A stretch of 64,000 nt of DNA. Origin: Bradyrhizobium sp. WSM3983. Lineage in GTDB: Bacteria; Pseudomonadota; Alphaproteobacteria; Rhizobiales; Xanthobacteraceae. The stretch spans positions 1 to 64,000 of the forward strand of contig NZ_AXAY01000038.1 in NCBI RefSeq assembly GCF_000473045.1. Direction: 5' to 3'. The notes below the pieces were generated by a model that saw only the letters and a program-made list of their open reading frames with translations, did not search any database and was not told where the DNA came from. Below are positions 25,046-33,364 of the stretch, one piece after another. A program made the translations under genes and the position numbers. Positions within the stretch are counted from its first letter, which is position 1; each line of letters starts with the position of its first letter.

Positions 25046-25537
25046 ATGACCGTGCAGATATCCTTCACACTCAACGGCCGGCCCACCACTGTCGAGGTCG
25101 AACCGGCGACCCTTGTCGCCGAGCTGCTGCGCGAGCAGCTCAACCTCACCGGCACCCATATTGGCTGCGACACCAGCCAGTGCGGCGCCTGTGTCGTTCA
25201 TCTCAACGGGCTGCCCGTGAAGAGCTGCACGCTGCTGGCGCCCGCGCTCGACGGCGCGACCCTGCTGACCATCGAAGGTCTGCAGGGCGCGCCCGGCTCG
25301 AACCAGATGCATCCGATGCAGGAGGCGTTTCGCGAGCATCATGGCCTGCAATGCGGCTTCTGCACGCCGGGCATGCTGATGACCGCGATCGCGCTTGCTG
25401 CGGAGAAGCCTGATCTGACCGAGGCCGATGTCCGTCATGGCCTCGAAGGCAATATCTGCCGCTGCACCGGCTACCAGAACATCGTCGTCTCGGTCATGGC
25501 GGGCGCGGCCGCCATGACCGCCGCCAAGGGAGAGTGA
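25046..25537 (+). CDS. Molybdenum hydroxylase small subunit, two [2Fe-2S] clusters (CoxS-like)
   Basis: The ATG at 25046 follows CAGGAG. The 163-residue protein carries the plant-type cluster motif CDTSQCGACVVHL with a later cysteine (VKSC), and the second cluster domain LQCGFCTPGM with CRCTGYQ. This is the electron-transfer subunit of the xanthine oxidase family, passing electrons from the molybdenum site to the FAD subunit. The gene is followed immediately by the large subunit (GTG of the stop region overlaps; ATG two bases after the stop). Confidence 0.95.
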   Translation: MTVQISFTLNGRPTTVEVEPATLVAELLREQLNLTGTHIGCDTSQCGACVVHLNGLPVKSCTLLAPALDGATLLTIEGLQGAPGSNQMHPMQEAFREHHGLQCGFCTPGMLMTAIALAAEKPDLTEADVRHGLEGNICRCTGYQNIVVSVMAGAAAMTAAKGE

Positions 25538-25539
25538 CC

Positions 25540-27927
25540 ATGGGCAATGTGATCGGGATCGGCGCTGCACCGAAGCGGAAGGAAGACCAGCGCTTTCTTA
25601 CCGGCCGCGGCAATTACGTCTCCGACATCAAGCGGCCCGGCGCGACGGCGGGCGTGTTCGTGCGCTCGCCGCATGCGCATGCGTTCCTGCGCAGCATCGA
25701 CAAGAGCGCGGCGCTGGCAGCGCCCGGCGTGATCGCGGTCCTGACCGGCGACGATGTCAGGGCCGACGGCCTCGGCTCGCTACCTTGCGGCTGGGGCATC
25801 TCGGACGCCAAGGGCGTGCCGATGAAGGAGCCGCCGTTCCCGATGCTGGCACAGGGCAAGGTGCGCTTCGTCGGCGACATGGTGGCCTTCGTCATCGCCG
25901 AGACGCCGGAGCAGGCCAATACGGCAGCCGAGCTCTTGAATGTCGATTACGACGTGCTGCCTTCGGTGGTCGGCGTGCTCGAAGCTGTCAGGCCTGATGC
26001 GCCGCAATTGTTCGACGACGTGCCGAACAATATCTGCTGCGACTGGGAGCTCGGCGACAAGGCCGCGGTCGAGTCCGCGTTCCGCAAGGCCGCGCATGTC
26101 GCAAAGCTGAGCCTCGTCAACAACCGCCTGATCGGCAATCCGATGGAGCCGCGGGCGGCGATCGCGGAGTACGAGCCGGGCACCGATCGCTTCACGCTGT
26201 GGACCACCAGCCAGTTCCCGCACGTCGTGCGCTTCCTGATGGGCGCGCTGGTGCTGAACATTCCGCAGCACAAGCTGCGCGTGGTCGCGCCAGATGTCGG
26301 CGGCGGTTTTGGCGTCAAGCAATTCCACTACGGCGAAGAGGCCGTGATCACCTGGGCCGCCAGGCGTGTGATGCGGCCGATCAAATGGGTCGCGAGCCGA
26401 TCGGAGGGCTATGTCTCCGACCGCCACGGCCGCGATCACGTGACCGAGGCCGAGCTTGCGCTCGACGAGACCGGAAAGTTTCTCGCTTTCCGCGTCAATA
26501 CGCTCGCCAATATGGGCGGCTATCTCTCGACCTTCGGACCGAATATCCCGACCAATCTCTACGGTCCGCTGCTCGGCGGCGTCTACACAACGCCGGCGAT
26601 CTACTGCAACGTAAAGGTGGTCTTCACCAACACGGTGCCAGTTGACGCCTATCGCGGTGCGGGTCGACCCGAGGCGACCTTCGTGCTGGAGCGCATCGTC
26701 GACGTCGCGGCCGCCGAGATGGGCATCGACCGCGTCGAGATCCGCCGCCGCAACATGATCCCGAAGGAGGCCTATCCGTATCAGACGCCGGTGCTGGTGC
26801 AGTACGATTCCGGTGATCCGATGGGCTGCCTCGACGGTGCGTTGGCCGCAGCCGATGTCAAGAGCTTCGGCATCCGCAAGGCGGCGTCCGCGAGCAAGGG
26901 CAAATTCCGCGGGCTCGGTTACTCCACCTATGTCGAGGCGTGCGGCCTCGCGCCGTCGCGCTTCGCCGGACGGTTGGGTGCGCGCGGCGGTCTCTATGAA
27001 AGCGCCACGGTGCGCGTGCATCCGACCGGCCAGGTGACGGTCATGATCGGCACGCACAATCACGGTCAGGGTCACGAGACAACGTTCGCGCAGATCGTTT
27101 CTGACAAGCTCGGTGTCGCCTTCGACAATGTCGACATCGTGTTTGGCGATACCGATCGCGTGCAGTTCGGCATGGGCACCTATGGCTCGCGCTCTCTCGT
27201 GGTCGGCGGCGCCGCGCTGTCCAAGGCGACCGACAAGGTGATCGCCAAGGGCAAGAAGATTGCATCCCACCTGCTTGAAGCGGCCGAAGTGGACATTCAG
27301 TTCGAGGCCGGAAAATTCTCCGTCGCCGGCACGGATCGCATGAAGACGTTCGAGCAGATCGCGGGCGCGGCCTATGTGCCGCACAATTATCCCCTCGAAG
27401 TGCTGGAGCCGGGACTGGAAGAGCAGGCCTATTACGATCCCGTGAACTTTACTTATCCGGGCGGCTGCCACATCGCCGAAGTCGAGGTCGATCCGGAGAC
27501 CGGCACGGTGACGCTGGTCAACTACACCGCCGTTGACGACGTCGGCACGGTCATCAATCCGATGATCGTCGAGGGGCAGTTGCACGGCGGCATCGTCCAG
27601 GGTGTCGGCCAGGCGCTGTTCGAGAACGCGGTCTATGACGAGAGTTCAGGCCAACTGCTGTCGGGCTCGCTGATGGACTATTGCATGCCGCGCGCCGACC
27701 ACATGCCAATGATGAAGGTCGCGACCCATTCGACGCTCTGCACGCACACGCCGATGGGCGTGAAGGGCTGCGGCGAGGTCGGCACCATCGGCTCGCCGGC
27801 TGCCGTGATCAACGCCGTGGTCGACGCCCTGTCGCATCTCGGCGTCACCCATGTCGACATGCCGGCAACGCCGAACCGGATCTGGCGCCTGCTGCAAAAC
27901 GCGTCGCTGCCGGTTGCCGCGGAATAG
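25540..27927 (+). CDS. Molybdenum hydroxylase large subunit (xanthine dehydrogenase family, form II CoxL-like)
   Basis: This is a 795-residue molybdopterin-binding catalytic subunit. It has the family start IGAAPKRKEDQRFLTGRGNY, the motif GGGFGVKQFHYGEE, and near residue 370 AYRGAGRPEA. That active-site loop is the form II type; true CO dehydrogenases carry AYRCSFR, so CO oxidation is unlikely. The late part has KGCGEVGTIGSPAAVINAV with the conserved glutamate that acts as base. Such enzymes hydroxylate aldehydes, purines or N-heteroaromatics. The operon context, with a nitrogen-compound importer before it and an amidase after it, favours a heterocycle or amide, but the substrate is not determined. 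Confidence 0.93.
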   Translation: MGNVIGIGAAPKRKEDQRFLTGRGNYVSDIKRPGATAGVFVRSPHAHAFLRSIDKSAALAAPGVIAVLTGDDVRADGLGSLPCGWGISDAKGVPMKEPPFPMLAQGKVRFVGDMVAFVIAETPEQANTAAELLNVDYDVLPSVVGVLEAVRPDAPQLFDDVPNNICCDWELGDKAAVESAFRKAAHVAKLSLVNNRLIGNPMEPRAAIAEYEPGTDRFTLWTTSQFPHVVRFLMGALVLNIPQHKLRVVAPDVGGGFGVKQFHYGEEAVITWAARRVMRPIKWVASRSEGYVSDRHGRDHVTEAELALDETGKFLAFRVNTLANMGGYLSTFGPNIPTNLYGPLLGGVYTTPAIYCNVKVVFTNTVPVDAYRGAGRPEATFVLERIVDVAAAEMGIDRVEIRRRNMIPKEAYPYQTPVLVQYDSGDPMGCLDGALAAADVKSFGIRKAASASKGKFRGLGYSTYVEACGLAPSRFAGRLGARGGLYESATVRVHPTGQVTVMIGTHNHGQGHETTFAQIVSDKLGVAFDNVDIVFGDTDRVQFGMGTYGSRSLVVGGAALSKATDKVIAKGKKIASHLLEAAEVDIQFEAGKFSVAGTDRMKTFEQIAGAAYVPHNYPLEVLEPGLEEQAYYDPVNFTYPGGCHIAEVEVDPETGTVTLVNYTAVDDVGTVINPMIVEGQLHGGIVQGVGQALFENAVYDESSGQLLSGSLMDYCMPRADHMPMMKVATHSTLCTHTPMGVKGCGEVGTIGSPAAVINAVVDALSHLGVTHVDMPATPNRIWRLLQNASLPVAAE

Positions 27928-27938
27928 GGAGGACAACA

Positions 27939-28736
27939 ATGAAACCATTTGCCTACCACCAGCCCAACCAGATTCCCGATGCGGCCAGGCTTTTGACCTC
28001 GATCGAGGACAGCAAGCTCGTCGCCGGCGGCATGACGTTGATCCCGACGTTGAAGCAGCGGCTGGCCAATCCGCCCGCTCTGATCGATCTTTCGAAGCTC
28101 GGAAATCTCAAGGGCATCACCGACGACGGCGCCACCATCACCATCGGCGCAATGACGCCGCATGCGGTGGTCGCAGCTTCGAAGCTGGTGCAGACCAAAC
28201 TCCCGGGGCTCGCAGCGCTGGCCTCGATGATCGGCGATCCCGCCGTGCGCAGCCGCGGCACCATCGGCGGCTCGGTCGCGAACAACGATCCGGCCGCCGA
28301 TTATCCCGCCGGTGTGCTCGGTCTCGGAGCCACCATCGTCACCAGCACGCGCGAGATCGCGGCCGACAAGTTCTTCCTTGGGCTGTTCGAAACCGCGCTC
28401 GAACCGGGCGAGATCATCGCCGCGATGCGTTTCCCGGTGCCGCTCAAGGCAGGTTACGCAAAGTTCAAGGCGCCGGCGTCGCGTTATGCGCTGGTCGGCG
28501 TGTTCGTCGCGAAATTCGCTGATGGTGTCCGCGTCGCCGTAACCGGCGCGGGTCCCGGCGTGTTCCGCGTGCCGCCGATGGAGGCGGCGCTGTCGGAGAA
28601 TTTTGATCCGTCTGCAGTTGCGGCGATCAAGATCGATAACGACGGCCTCACCTCCGATATCCACGCCGAAGCCGATTACCGTGCGCATCTCGTTACGGTC
28701 ATGGCCAAGCGCGCCGTCGACGCGGCGCTCAGCTAG
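27939..28736 (+). CDS. Molybdenum hydroxylase FAD-binding medium subunit (CoxM-like)
   Basis: The start at ATG 27939 follows AGGGAGG, 12 bases after the large-subunit stop. The 265-residue protein shows the two FAD motifs of the family: AGGMTLIPTLKQRL near residue 29 and TIGGSVANNDPAADYPAGVL near 107-126. It takes electrons from the Fe-S subunit to the final acceptor. With genes 25046 and 25540 it completes the three-subunit enzyme in the order small, large, medium, which differs from the classical coxMSL order. Confidence 0.94.
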   Translation: MKPFAYHQPNQIPDAARLLTSIEDSKLVAGGMTLIPTLKQRLANPPALIDLSKLGNLKGITDDGATITIGAMTPHAVVAASKLVQTKLPGLAALASMIGDPAVRSRGTIGGSVANNDPAADYPAGVLGLGATIVTSTREIAADKFFLGLFETALEPGEIIAAMRFPVPLKAGYAKFKAPASRYALVGVFVAKFADGVRVAVTGAGPGVFRVPPMEAALSENFDPSAVAAIKIDNDGLTSDIHAEADYRAHLVTVMAKRAVDAALS

Positions 28737-28749
28737 CTCTTTAGGGTTG

Positions 28750-30243
28750 ATGATGACTGATGGTTCCGGCCGAGCGGCCTTCCCGCCGGCGCCGACTGGT
28801 CTTGGCGCGCTTTCTGCAACCGAGATCATGGCCGGCTACCGGCGCAAGATGTTCACCCCGCGCGATGTCGTCGACGACACGATTGCTGCGCTTGAGGCGA
28901 CCAACGAGGCCTGCAATGCGGTGGTGACGCCGATGTACGAGCAGGCGCGAGTGGAGGCCGATCGCCTCACGAAGGAGATGCGCGCGGGCGAGGCGAAGGG
29001 GCCGCTCGCCGGCGTGCCTGTCACGATCAAGGACCTCGTCTTCGTCGCGGGCGTGCCGGCCTATGCCGGCTCGCCGATGAACACGAGCTTTGTGCCCGAG
29101 GCCGACGCCGCCGCGGTGTCGTCGCTGAAGGCCGCCGGCGCGATCATCACCTGCAAGACCACGACCTGCGAGTCCGGCTACAAGCTGACGGCCGACAGCC
29201 CGGTCACCGGCATCACGCGCAATCCCTGGAATCCCGGTCGCACCAGCGGCGGGTCGAGCGGCGGCGCCGCGGCCGGCGTGGCCGCCGGTTGCGGCCCGAT
29301 CGCGATCGGCACCGACGGCGTCGGCTCGATCCGTGTGCCTTCCTCCTTTTGCGGCGTGTTCGGGTTGAAGCCGACTTTCGGCCTCGTGCCGCGCTCGCCC
29401 GGCTTCTCGCCGCCATCCTGGGCCTCGCTCGCGCATACCGGGGCGATCACGCGGACTGTTGCCGATGCCGCGCTGACGCTGGAGATCATCGCCGGCTACG
29501 ATTTGCGCGATGCTGCAAGCCTTCCCGTGCCCGGGCGTCGCTTCGATGCCAACGCAGGGCGTCTGGATGGTATTCGTATCGGCGCCAGCGCCGATCTCGG
29601 CTACGCCGCCATCAGCCCGGACGTTTGTGCGGCATTTGGTAAGGCGCTCGCCATTCTCGATTCCTGCGGCGCGCAGGTCACCATGGACGGCCCGGGTCTC
29701 GATCCCGGCATCCTTGAGCATACGCTGAAGCCAATCGCGTTCACCGAACAGGCGGCCGCGGTCGCGACCAGGACCACCGCCGATCTCGCCAACTCCGAAG
29801 CGGACTATCGCGATGTCGTCAGCGCCGGCCGCCGTTACACCGGAACGGACTATATCGAAGCGAGTTACCGCCGCGGCCAGGCGCGCAGTGCCTTCGTCAA
29901 GCTGTTCGAACGCGTCGATGTGCTGGTGACGCCGACCGTCGCTGTCACCGCATTCGAGGCCGGCCGGATCGGCGTCGGCACGATCGATGGCAGCAAGGTC
30001 GATCCGCATCTCGGTTGGTCGCCCTTTACCTGGCCGATCAATCTCGCTGGTCTTCCGGCGGCGACGCTGCCCTGCGGTTTCGATCGCGACGGCATGCCGA
30101 TCGGCCTTCAGATCGTCGCGCCCTGGCTCGACGAGCCCACGATCTTCCGCATCGCTGCGGCGTTCGAGCAGGCGCAGCCCTGGGCGAAGTTCTGGCCGCA
30201 GCTCGTGTTACGTGAGGTTGGTGGAGGGCGCGCCAAGGGGTGA
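28750..30243 (+). CDS. Amidase (amidase-signature family)
   Basis: This 497-residue serine hydrolase starts at one of two adjacent ATGs (28750 or 28753). The Ser-cisSer-Lys triad is visible: lysine in VTIKDL (K94), cis-serine in TSGGSSGG (about 166-172), and nucleophile in DGVGSIRVP (S193). It begins 13 bases after the CoxM-like gene and closes the transporter-hydroxylase operon. It may release ammonia from an amide formed after ring hydroxylation and opening. The dispersed repeat starts just after its stop. Confidence 0.93.
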   Translation: MMTDGSGRAAFPPAPTGLGALSATEIMAGYRRKMFTPRDVVDDTIAALEATNEACNAVVTPMYEQARVEADRLTKEMRAGEAKGPLAGVPVTIKDLVFVAGVPAYAGSPMNTSFVPEADAAAVSSLKAAGAIITCKTTTCESGYKLTADSPVTGITRNPWNPGRTSGGSSGGAAAGVAAGCGPIAIGTDGVGSIRVPSSFCGVFGLKPTFGLVPRSPGFSPPSWASLAHTGAITRTVADAALTLEIIAGYDLRDAASLPVPGRRFDANAGRLDGIRIGASADLGYAAISPDVCAAFGKALAILDSCGAQVTMDGPGLDPGILEHTLKPIAFTEQAAAVATRTTADLANSEADYRDVVSAGRRYTGTDYIEASYRRGQARSAFVKLFERVDVLVTPTVAVTAFEAGRIGVGTIDGSKVDPHLGWSPFTWPINLAGLPAATLPCGFDRDGMPIGLQIVAPWLDEPTIFRIAAAFEQAQPWAKFWPQLVLREVGGGRAKG

Positions 30244-30249
30244 AGCGGC

Positions 30250-30425
30250 CATGATGCAATAGTGCCGGTGTTTTGCCCGACGTGTCAAATCTCTAAAAGC
30301 ATGACCCCGACCCGAAGGGCCGCGTGAGCGCAAACTGCGCAGCAGTCCTCCGGAAGGGCGCGCTAAAAAACCCCTTTGCAGACAAGGGGCCATTCTACTG
30401 TGCATGGGGTTGTTTTCGATGTTTG
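30250..30425. repeat. Dispersed intergenic repeat, copy 2
   Basis: This copy has the same two blocks, in the same orientation, as 2651-2780: TGTTTTGCCCGACG at 30269-30282 and an identical 24-bp block at 30395-30418 ending GGGGTTGTTTTCG. The spacer is different and longer; it contains the lysR terminator and a segment rich in GACCCGAAGGG-like words. The two copies lie 27.6 kb apart and flank the two catabolic loci. Confidence 0.75.
30365..30389 (-). terminator. Rho-independent terminator of the LysR gene
   Basis: Read on the minus strand, CCCCTT (30389-30384), a seven-base loop, and AAGGGG (30376-30371) form a stem followed at once by TTTTTT (30370-30365). It lies 44 bases past the lysR-type stop, inside repeat copy 2. 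Confidence 0.85.
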
Positions 30426-30432
30426 TGTGGGC

Positions 30433-31332
30433 CTAGCCCAGCTCGATCGGCGCGCCGCGCCCGCTGAGTTCTTCGTCGAGGCGCAGATAGTGCGCGAGAT
30501 AGTCGTGCAGCGCGGTCGCGGCCTTCGAGGTGGCACCGCTCGACTTGTAAAGCAAAAGCTCGACCTGCGGCAGCGGCGGCAGGCCTTCATTGGGATTGAT
30601 CTCCCGCATGGCCGGTACCAGCGCGCTGCGGCCAAGCACGGTCACGGCCATGCCGGCGAAGGCGGCCGCCTGCAAGCCGCCGACGCTTTCGCTGACGCAA
30701 GCAACGCGCCAGCGCAGGTTTGCGCGCTCAAGCGTATCGATCGCGTAGTCGCGGTAGATGTTGCCGGGCGGCAGCAGCGCGAGCGGGATCGGACGTTCCT
30801 GATGCGCTGAGGATTGTTCGCCGGTCATCCAGACCAGCTGCTCGCGCCGCACCACCTGGCCGCCGGTGAAATCGTTCATGCGGGTCACCAGCGCGATATC
30901 GACGTCGCCGCGCTTGACGAGGCCGACGAGCGGCGTGGACAGTGCGCAGTTGAGCTCGACCTGGATGCGCGGAAAGGATTTGCGGAACACGCTGAGGATA
31001 GAGGGCAGCATGAACGCCGCATAGAGATCCGGCGTACCGAGCACGACCTGGCCTTCGATCTCTTGCGACGCCAGTTGCGAAATCAACTCGTCATGCAGCC
31101 GGAGGATGGACTTGGCATAGGTGAGGACCGTCGTACCGTCCTCGGTCAGAGTTAGCCGGCGTCCGGCATGCAGGAAAAGTTGCTTGCCGGTCAGTTCTTC
31201 CAGCCGCTGCAATTGCAGGGTTATCGCCGGCTGGGTCCGGCCAAGGCGGCGCGCCGTCTCGGTGATGCTGCCGGTCTCGACGACCGATATCAGCGACCTG
31301 AGCATGCGTATGTCTAGGCTGATGAGGTTCAT
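30433..31332 (-). CDS. LysR-family transcriptional regulator
   Basis: This 299-residue regulator has an N-terminal winged helix (MLRSLISVVETGSITETARRLGRTQPAI at about 10-37, kept in the usual LysR position) and a type 2 periplasmic-binding-like effector domain (VVLGTPDLYAAFMLPSILSVF onwards). It is convergent with the amidase operon and is separated from it by the dispersed repeat and a strong terminator. LysR genes usually sit divergent to their targets; here no target starts upstream, so its regulon is unclear. Control of the molybdenum hydroxylase operon is possible but unsupported by position. Confidence 0.93.
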   Translation of the reverse strand: MNLISLDIRMLRSLISVVETGSITETARRLGRTQPAITLQLQRLEELTGKQLFLHAGRRLTLTEDGTTVLTYAKSILRLHDELISQLASQEIEGQVVLGTPDLYAAFMLPSILSVFRKSFPRIQVELNCALSTPLVGLVKRGDVDIALVTRMNDFTGGQVVRREQLVWMTGEQSSAHQERPIPLALLPPGNIYRDYAIDTLERANLRWRVACVSESVGGLQAAAFAGMAVTVLGRSALVPAMREINPNEGLPPLPQVELLLYKSSGATSKAATALHDYLAHYLRLDEELSGRGAPIELG

Positions 31333-31693
31333 GAGGTGCCCGTTTCGCCCAACATTTATGCAATTTCCGTGCTAGCGCTTTGCTCGGAGCCTGTCGTGCA
31401 GGGATACAAGCAGGCGCGATCCAAGCACCGTGTGCTGTTTTCGACTATCTCGGGGACTTTGGAAGCCGAAAGGAATGCCCCCAGTGGGGAGCATGTCGCA
31501 GCCGAGCCGCGCAGCTGCTTAATGGTTGCGGGATTGATCTCGCAAAACACGGCCATCCCATCCAGCGCGATGGAGCCGTCGACGAAGGTGAGCGCTCTCA
31601 CACGCAGAAGCCTTGGCGACCAGGGAGCGCCTTCACCCGGAGATCAGTCCACATCCAAAACTCGTCAGTGCCCGTTCGCGCACTTTGAGACGC
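31333..31693. other. Intergenic region without recognised gene
   Basis: These 361 bases are upstream of the LysR gene and downstream of the GYD gene. Short frames exist on both strands (for example 31356-31601 minus, GTG start) but none has a ribosome-binding site or a family resemblance. The LysR promoter must lie here; I see no clear -35/-10 pair. A weak stem AGTGC/GCACT near 31663-31680 lies after the GYD stop. Confidence 0.4.
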
Positions 31694-31978
31694 TCAGCTC
31701 GCTGCGTGCTTGATCGCGGCTTCGAACGCTTTTGCTTCGAAAGCCGGCATGCTCTGGATCCGGCCGAGACCCTGGGTAGAGTACCAGACGGAAAACGCAA
31801 GGAGCGCCTCCGGATTGGGGGCATCGACGATGTCGACGAAATCGTAGTAACCCTGCGTATAGTGGATTGACTCGATCTTGATGCCAAGTTGGTCGAGCTT
31901 TTTCTTGGCCTTGCCGATCCGGTCCGACTGCTTGCTTGCCCACTCCGGGTTCAGATTTCCGAGCAGCACGTATTTCAT
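31694..31978 (-). CDS. GYD-domain protein
   Basis: This small 94-residue cytoplasmic protein has the GYD-family ferredoxin-like fold: KYVLLGNLNPEW at the start and IHYTQGYYDFVDIVDAPN in the centre, with the family's GxYD-type motif as GYYDFV. I start it at ATG 31978 because GGAG lies six bases upstream; the ATG 31984 and GTG 31990 have no room for a site. GYD proteins have no settled biochemical role. It stands alone. Confidence 0.82.
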   Translation of the reverse strand: MKYVLLGNLNPEWASKQSDRIGKAKKKLDQLGIKIESIHYTQGYYDFVDIVDAPNPEALLAFSVWYSTQGLGRIQSMPAFEAKAFEAAIKHAAS

Positions 31979-32197
31979 GGCCATCTCCACGGCATGTTGG
32001 ACATTCTACGTGAGGCACGTCCGATTGTACGACATTTGGCGAGCCGCGCCTATGCCGCATGACGAGCTTTACGGCCGATTGCTCCAAGGGAACCACGACC
32101 CGCGGAGATCGAGCCTCCGATGTGCGCCTTGCGACCGCCGGTGCCGCAGTCGGTTCAGTTCGTTTGCCGTGGATCCCAACACGTCGGTCGACGAAGC

Positions 32198-32223
32198 AAA
32201 AATTGCCCAGCAGTCGGGGGCAA
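32198..32223 (-). terminator. Rho-independent terminator of the 2-oxoacid dehydrogenase operon
   Basis: Read on the minus strand, TTGCCC (32223-32218), a nine-base loop, and GGGCAA (32208-32203) are followed by TTTTT (32202-32198). It lies 11 bases past the E2 stop codon at 32234. Confidence 0.8.
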
Positions 32224-32233
32224 AGCACGTGAC

Positions 32234-33331
32234 TTACGTCAGCTCAAGATCCGATCTGAGTGCTACCAGGAAGCGGGCGGCTTCGCCGCCGGTCACAACG
32301 CGATGATCGAAGGTAAGCGACAACGGCAGCAGGCGCCTGATCGCAGGCTGGCCTCGATGCGCGACAACCCGCTCCGAAATCCGGCCTGCACCGACAATTG
32401 CGGTCTGCGGGGGCACGATGATCAGATTGGCAAACCGGCCGCCGATCATTCCGAAATTCGACAACGTAATCGTGGCGCCCCGCAGCTCCTCTGGGGGTAT
32501 TGAGCGCGCGATGGCGTCGCGCCGCAGGCGATCGAGGCCGGCCCGCAGGTCGGTCACCTCGCGCGCGGCGACATTGCGCAGCACGGGAACGATGAGGCCA
32601 CCCTCGGTATCGACGGCGATGCCGAGATCGACGCGGTCCATCAGACGCCGCGCTGCTGAGCCGGAATCGTACCAGGCATTGAGGGCGGGCTCGGCTTTGC
32701 AGGCGGCAGCGATCGCTCGCACCAGGCGGACCGTCGCGTCTTCGCCCTGCCGCCAATCGCCGATATCTGCCTCATCGACGACGGTCGCGGGTACGATTTC
32801 GGCATTGGATGCCGCCATGCGTTGCGCCATCGCACGCCGCATGCCGCGCAGCGGCTCCGCTTGTGCCGTATCGGACATGCTCTTCGCAGCGCGTTCGACG
32901 TCGGCCCGTGTGATGGTGCCGCCGGGACCTGTGCCCTCGACCTGCTCGAGCGCGATGCCGAGCTTTTGCGCGAGCGCTCGCACCGCGGGGAACACCTGAG
33001 GCTGCTGCCCGGCCGGTTGTCCGGAAGCTGCTGTCGCACCCCGTGCGGCTTCGCCGCTGCCGAGCTCGCCAACGATGGTGCCAGTGTCCTGCTCGGTACC
33101 CTGGGCAAATTCGACGAGCGGCATGCCGACCTTCACGATATCGCCCTTGGCGCCAAACACGCGCGCGATGCGTCCGCTCGACGGCGACGGTATCTCAACG
33201 ACGGCCTTGTCGGTCTCGACGGAAACGAGGGGCTGGTCGGTGACGACGTGGTCGCCTTCGCCGACATACCAGCTGACGATCTCGGCCTCCTCGAGGCCTT
33301 CTCCAAGGTCTGGCAGCGTGAACTGGCGCAT
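32234..33331 (-). CDS. 2-oxoacid dehydrogenase complex E2 (dihydrolipoamide acyltransferase)
   Basis: This 365-residue protein has one lipoyl domain with the lipoylated lysine in VETDKAVVEI (K42), an alanine/glutamine-rich linker, a peripheral-subunit-binding domain near 115-150 (VRALAQKLGIALEQVEGTG), and the acyltransferase domain. The catalytic motif, usually DHRxxDG, reads DHRVVTGG, with threonine in place of the second acidic residue. I have seen the VTGGEAARF form in other E2 proteins, so it need not be inactive. It is the last gene of an E1a-E1b-E2 operon. No E3 (lipoamide dehydrogenase) gene is present, so a shared E3 is presumably used. Confidence 0.92.
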   Translation of the reverse strand: MRQFTLPDLGEGLEEAEIVSWYVGEGDHVVTDQPLVSVETDKAVVEIPSPSSGRIARVFGAKGDIVKVGMPLVEFAQGTEQDTGTIVGELGSGEAARGATAASGQPAGQQPQVFPAVRALAQKLGIALEQVEGTGPGGTITRADVERAAKSMSDTAQAEPLRGMRRAMAQRMAASNAEIVPATVVDEADIGDWRQGEDATVRLVRAIAAACKAEPALNAWYDSGSAARRLMDRVDLGIAVDTEGGLIVPVLRNVAAREVTDLRAGLDRLRRDAIARSIPPEELRGATITLSNFGMIGGRFANLIIVPPQTAIVGAGRISERVVAHRGQPAIRRLLPLSLTFDHRVVTGGEAARFLVALRSDLELT

Positions 33332-33364
33332 GGGCCCAGGTCCTTTAATCTGGTCCGTTAAAAT

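Noticed and set aside
25780..27585. 601-codon open frame on the minus strand
   Set aside because: It is antisense to the molybdenum hydroxylase large subunit, with no recognisable motif and the typical shadow composition.
25540..27927. Aerobic CO dehydrogenase (form I CoxL)
   Set aside because: The active-site loop is AYRGAGR, not AYRCSFR, so the subunit belongs to the form II or general xanthine dehydrogenase family.
31356..31601. 81-codon minus-strand frame upstream of the LysR gene
   Set aside because: It has a GTG start without a ribosome-binding site and no family resemblance; it was kept only as part of the intergenic description.
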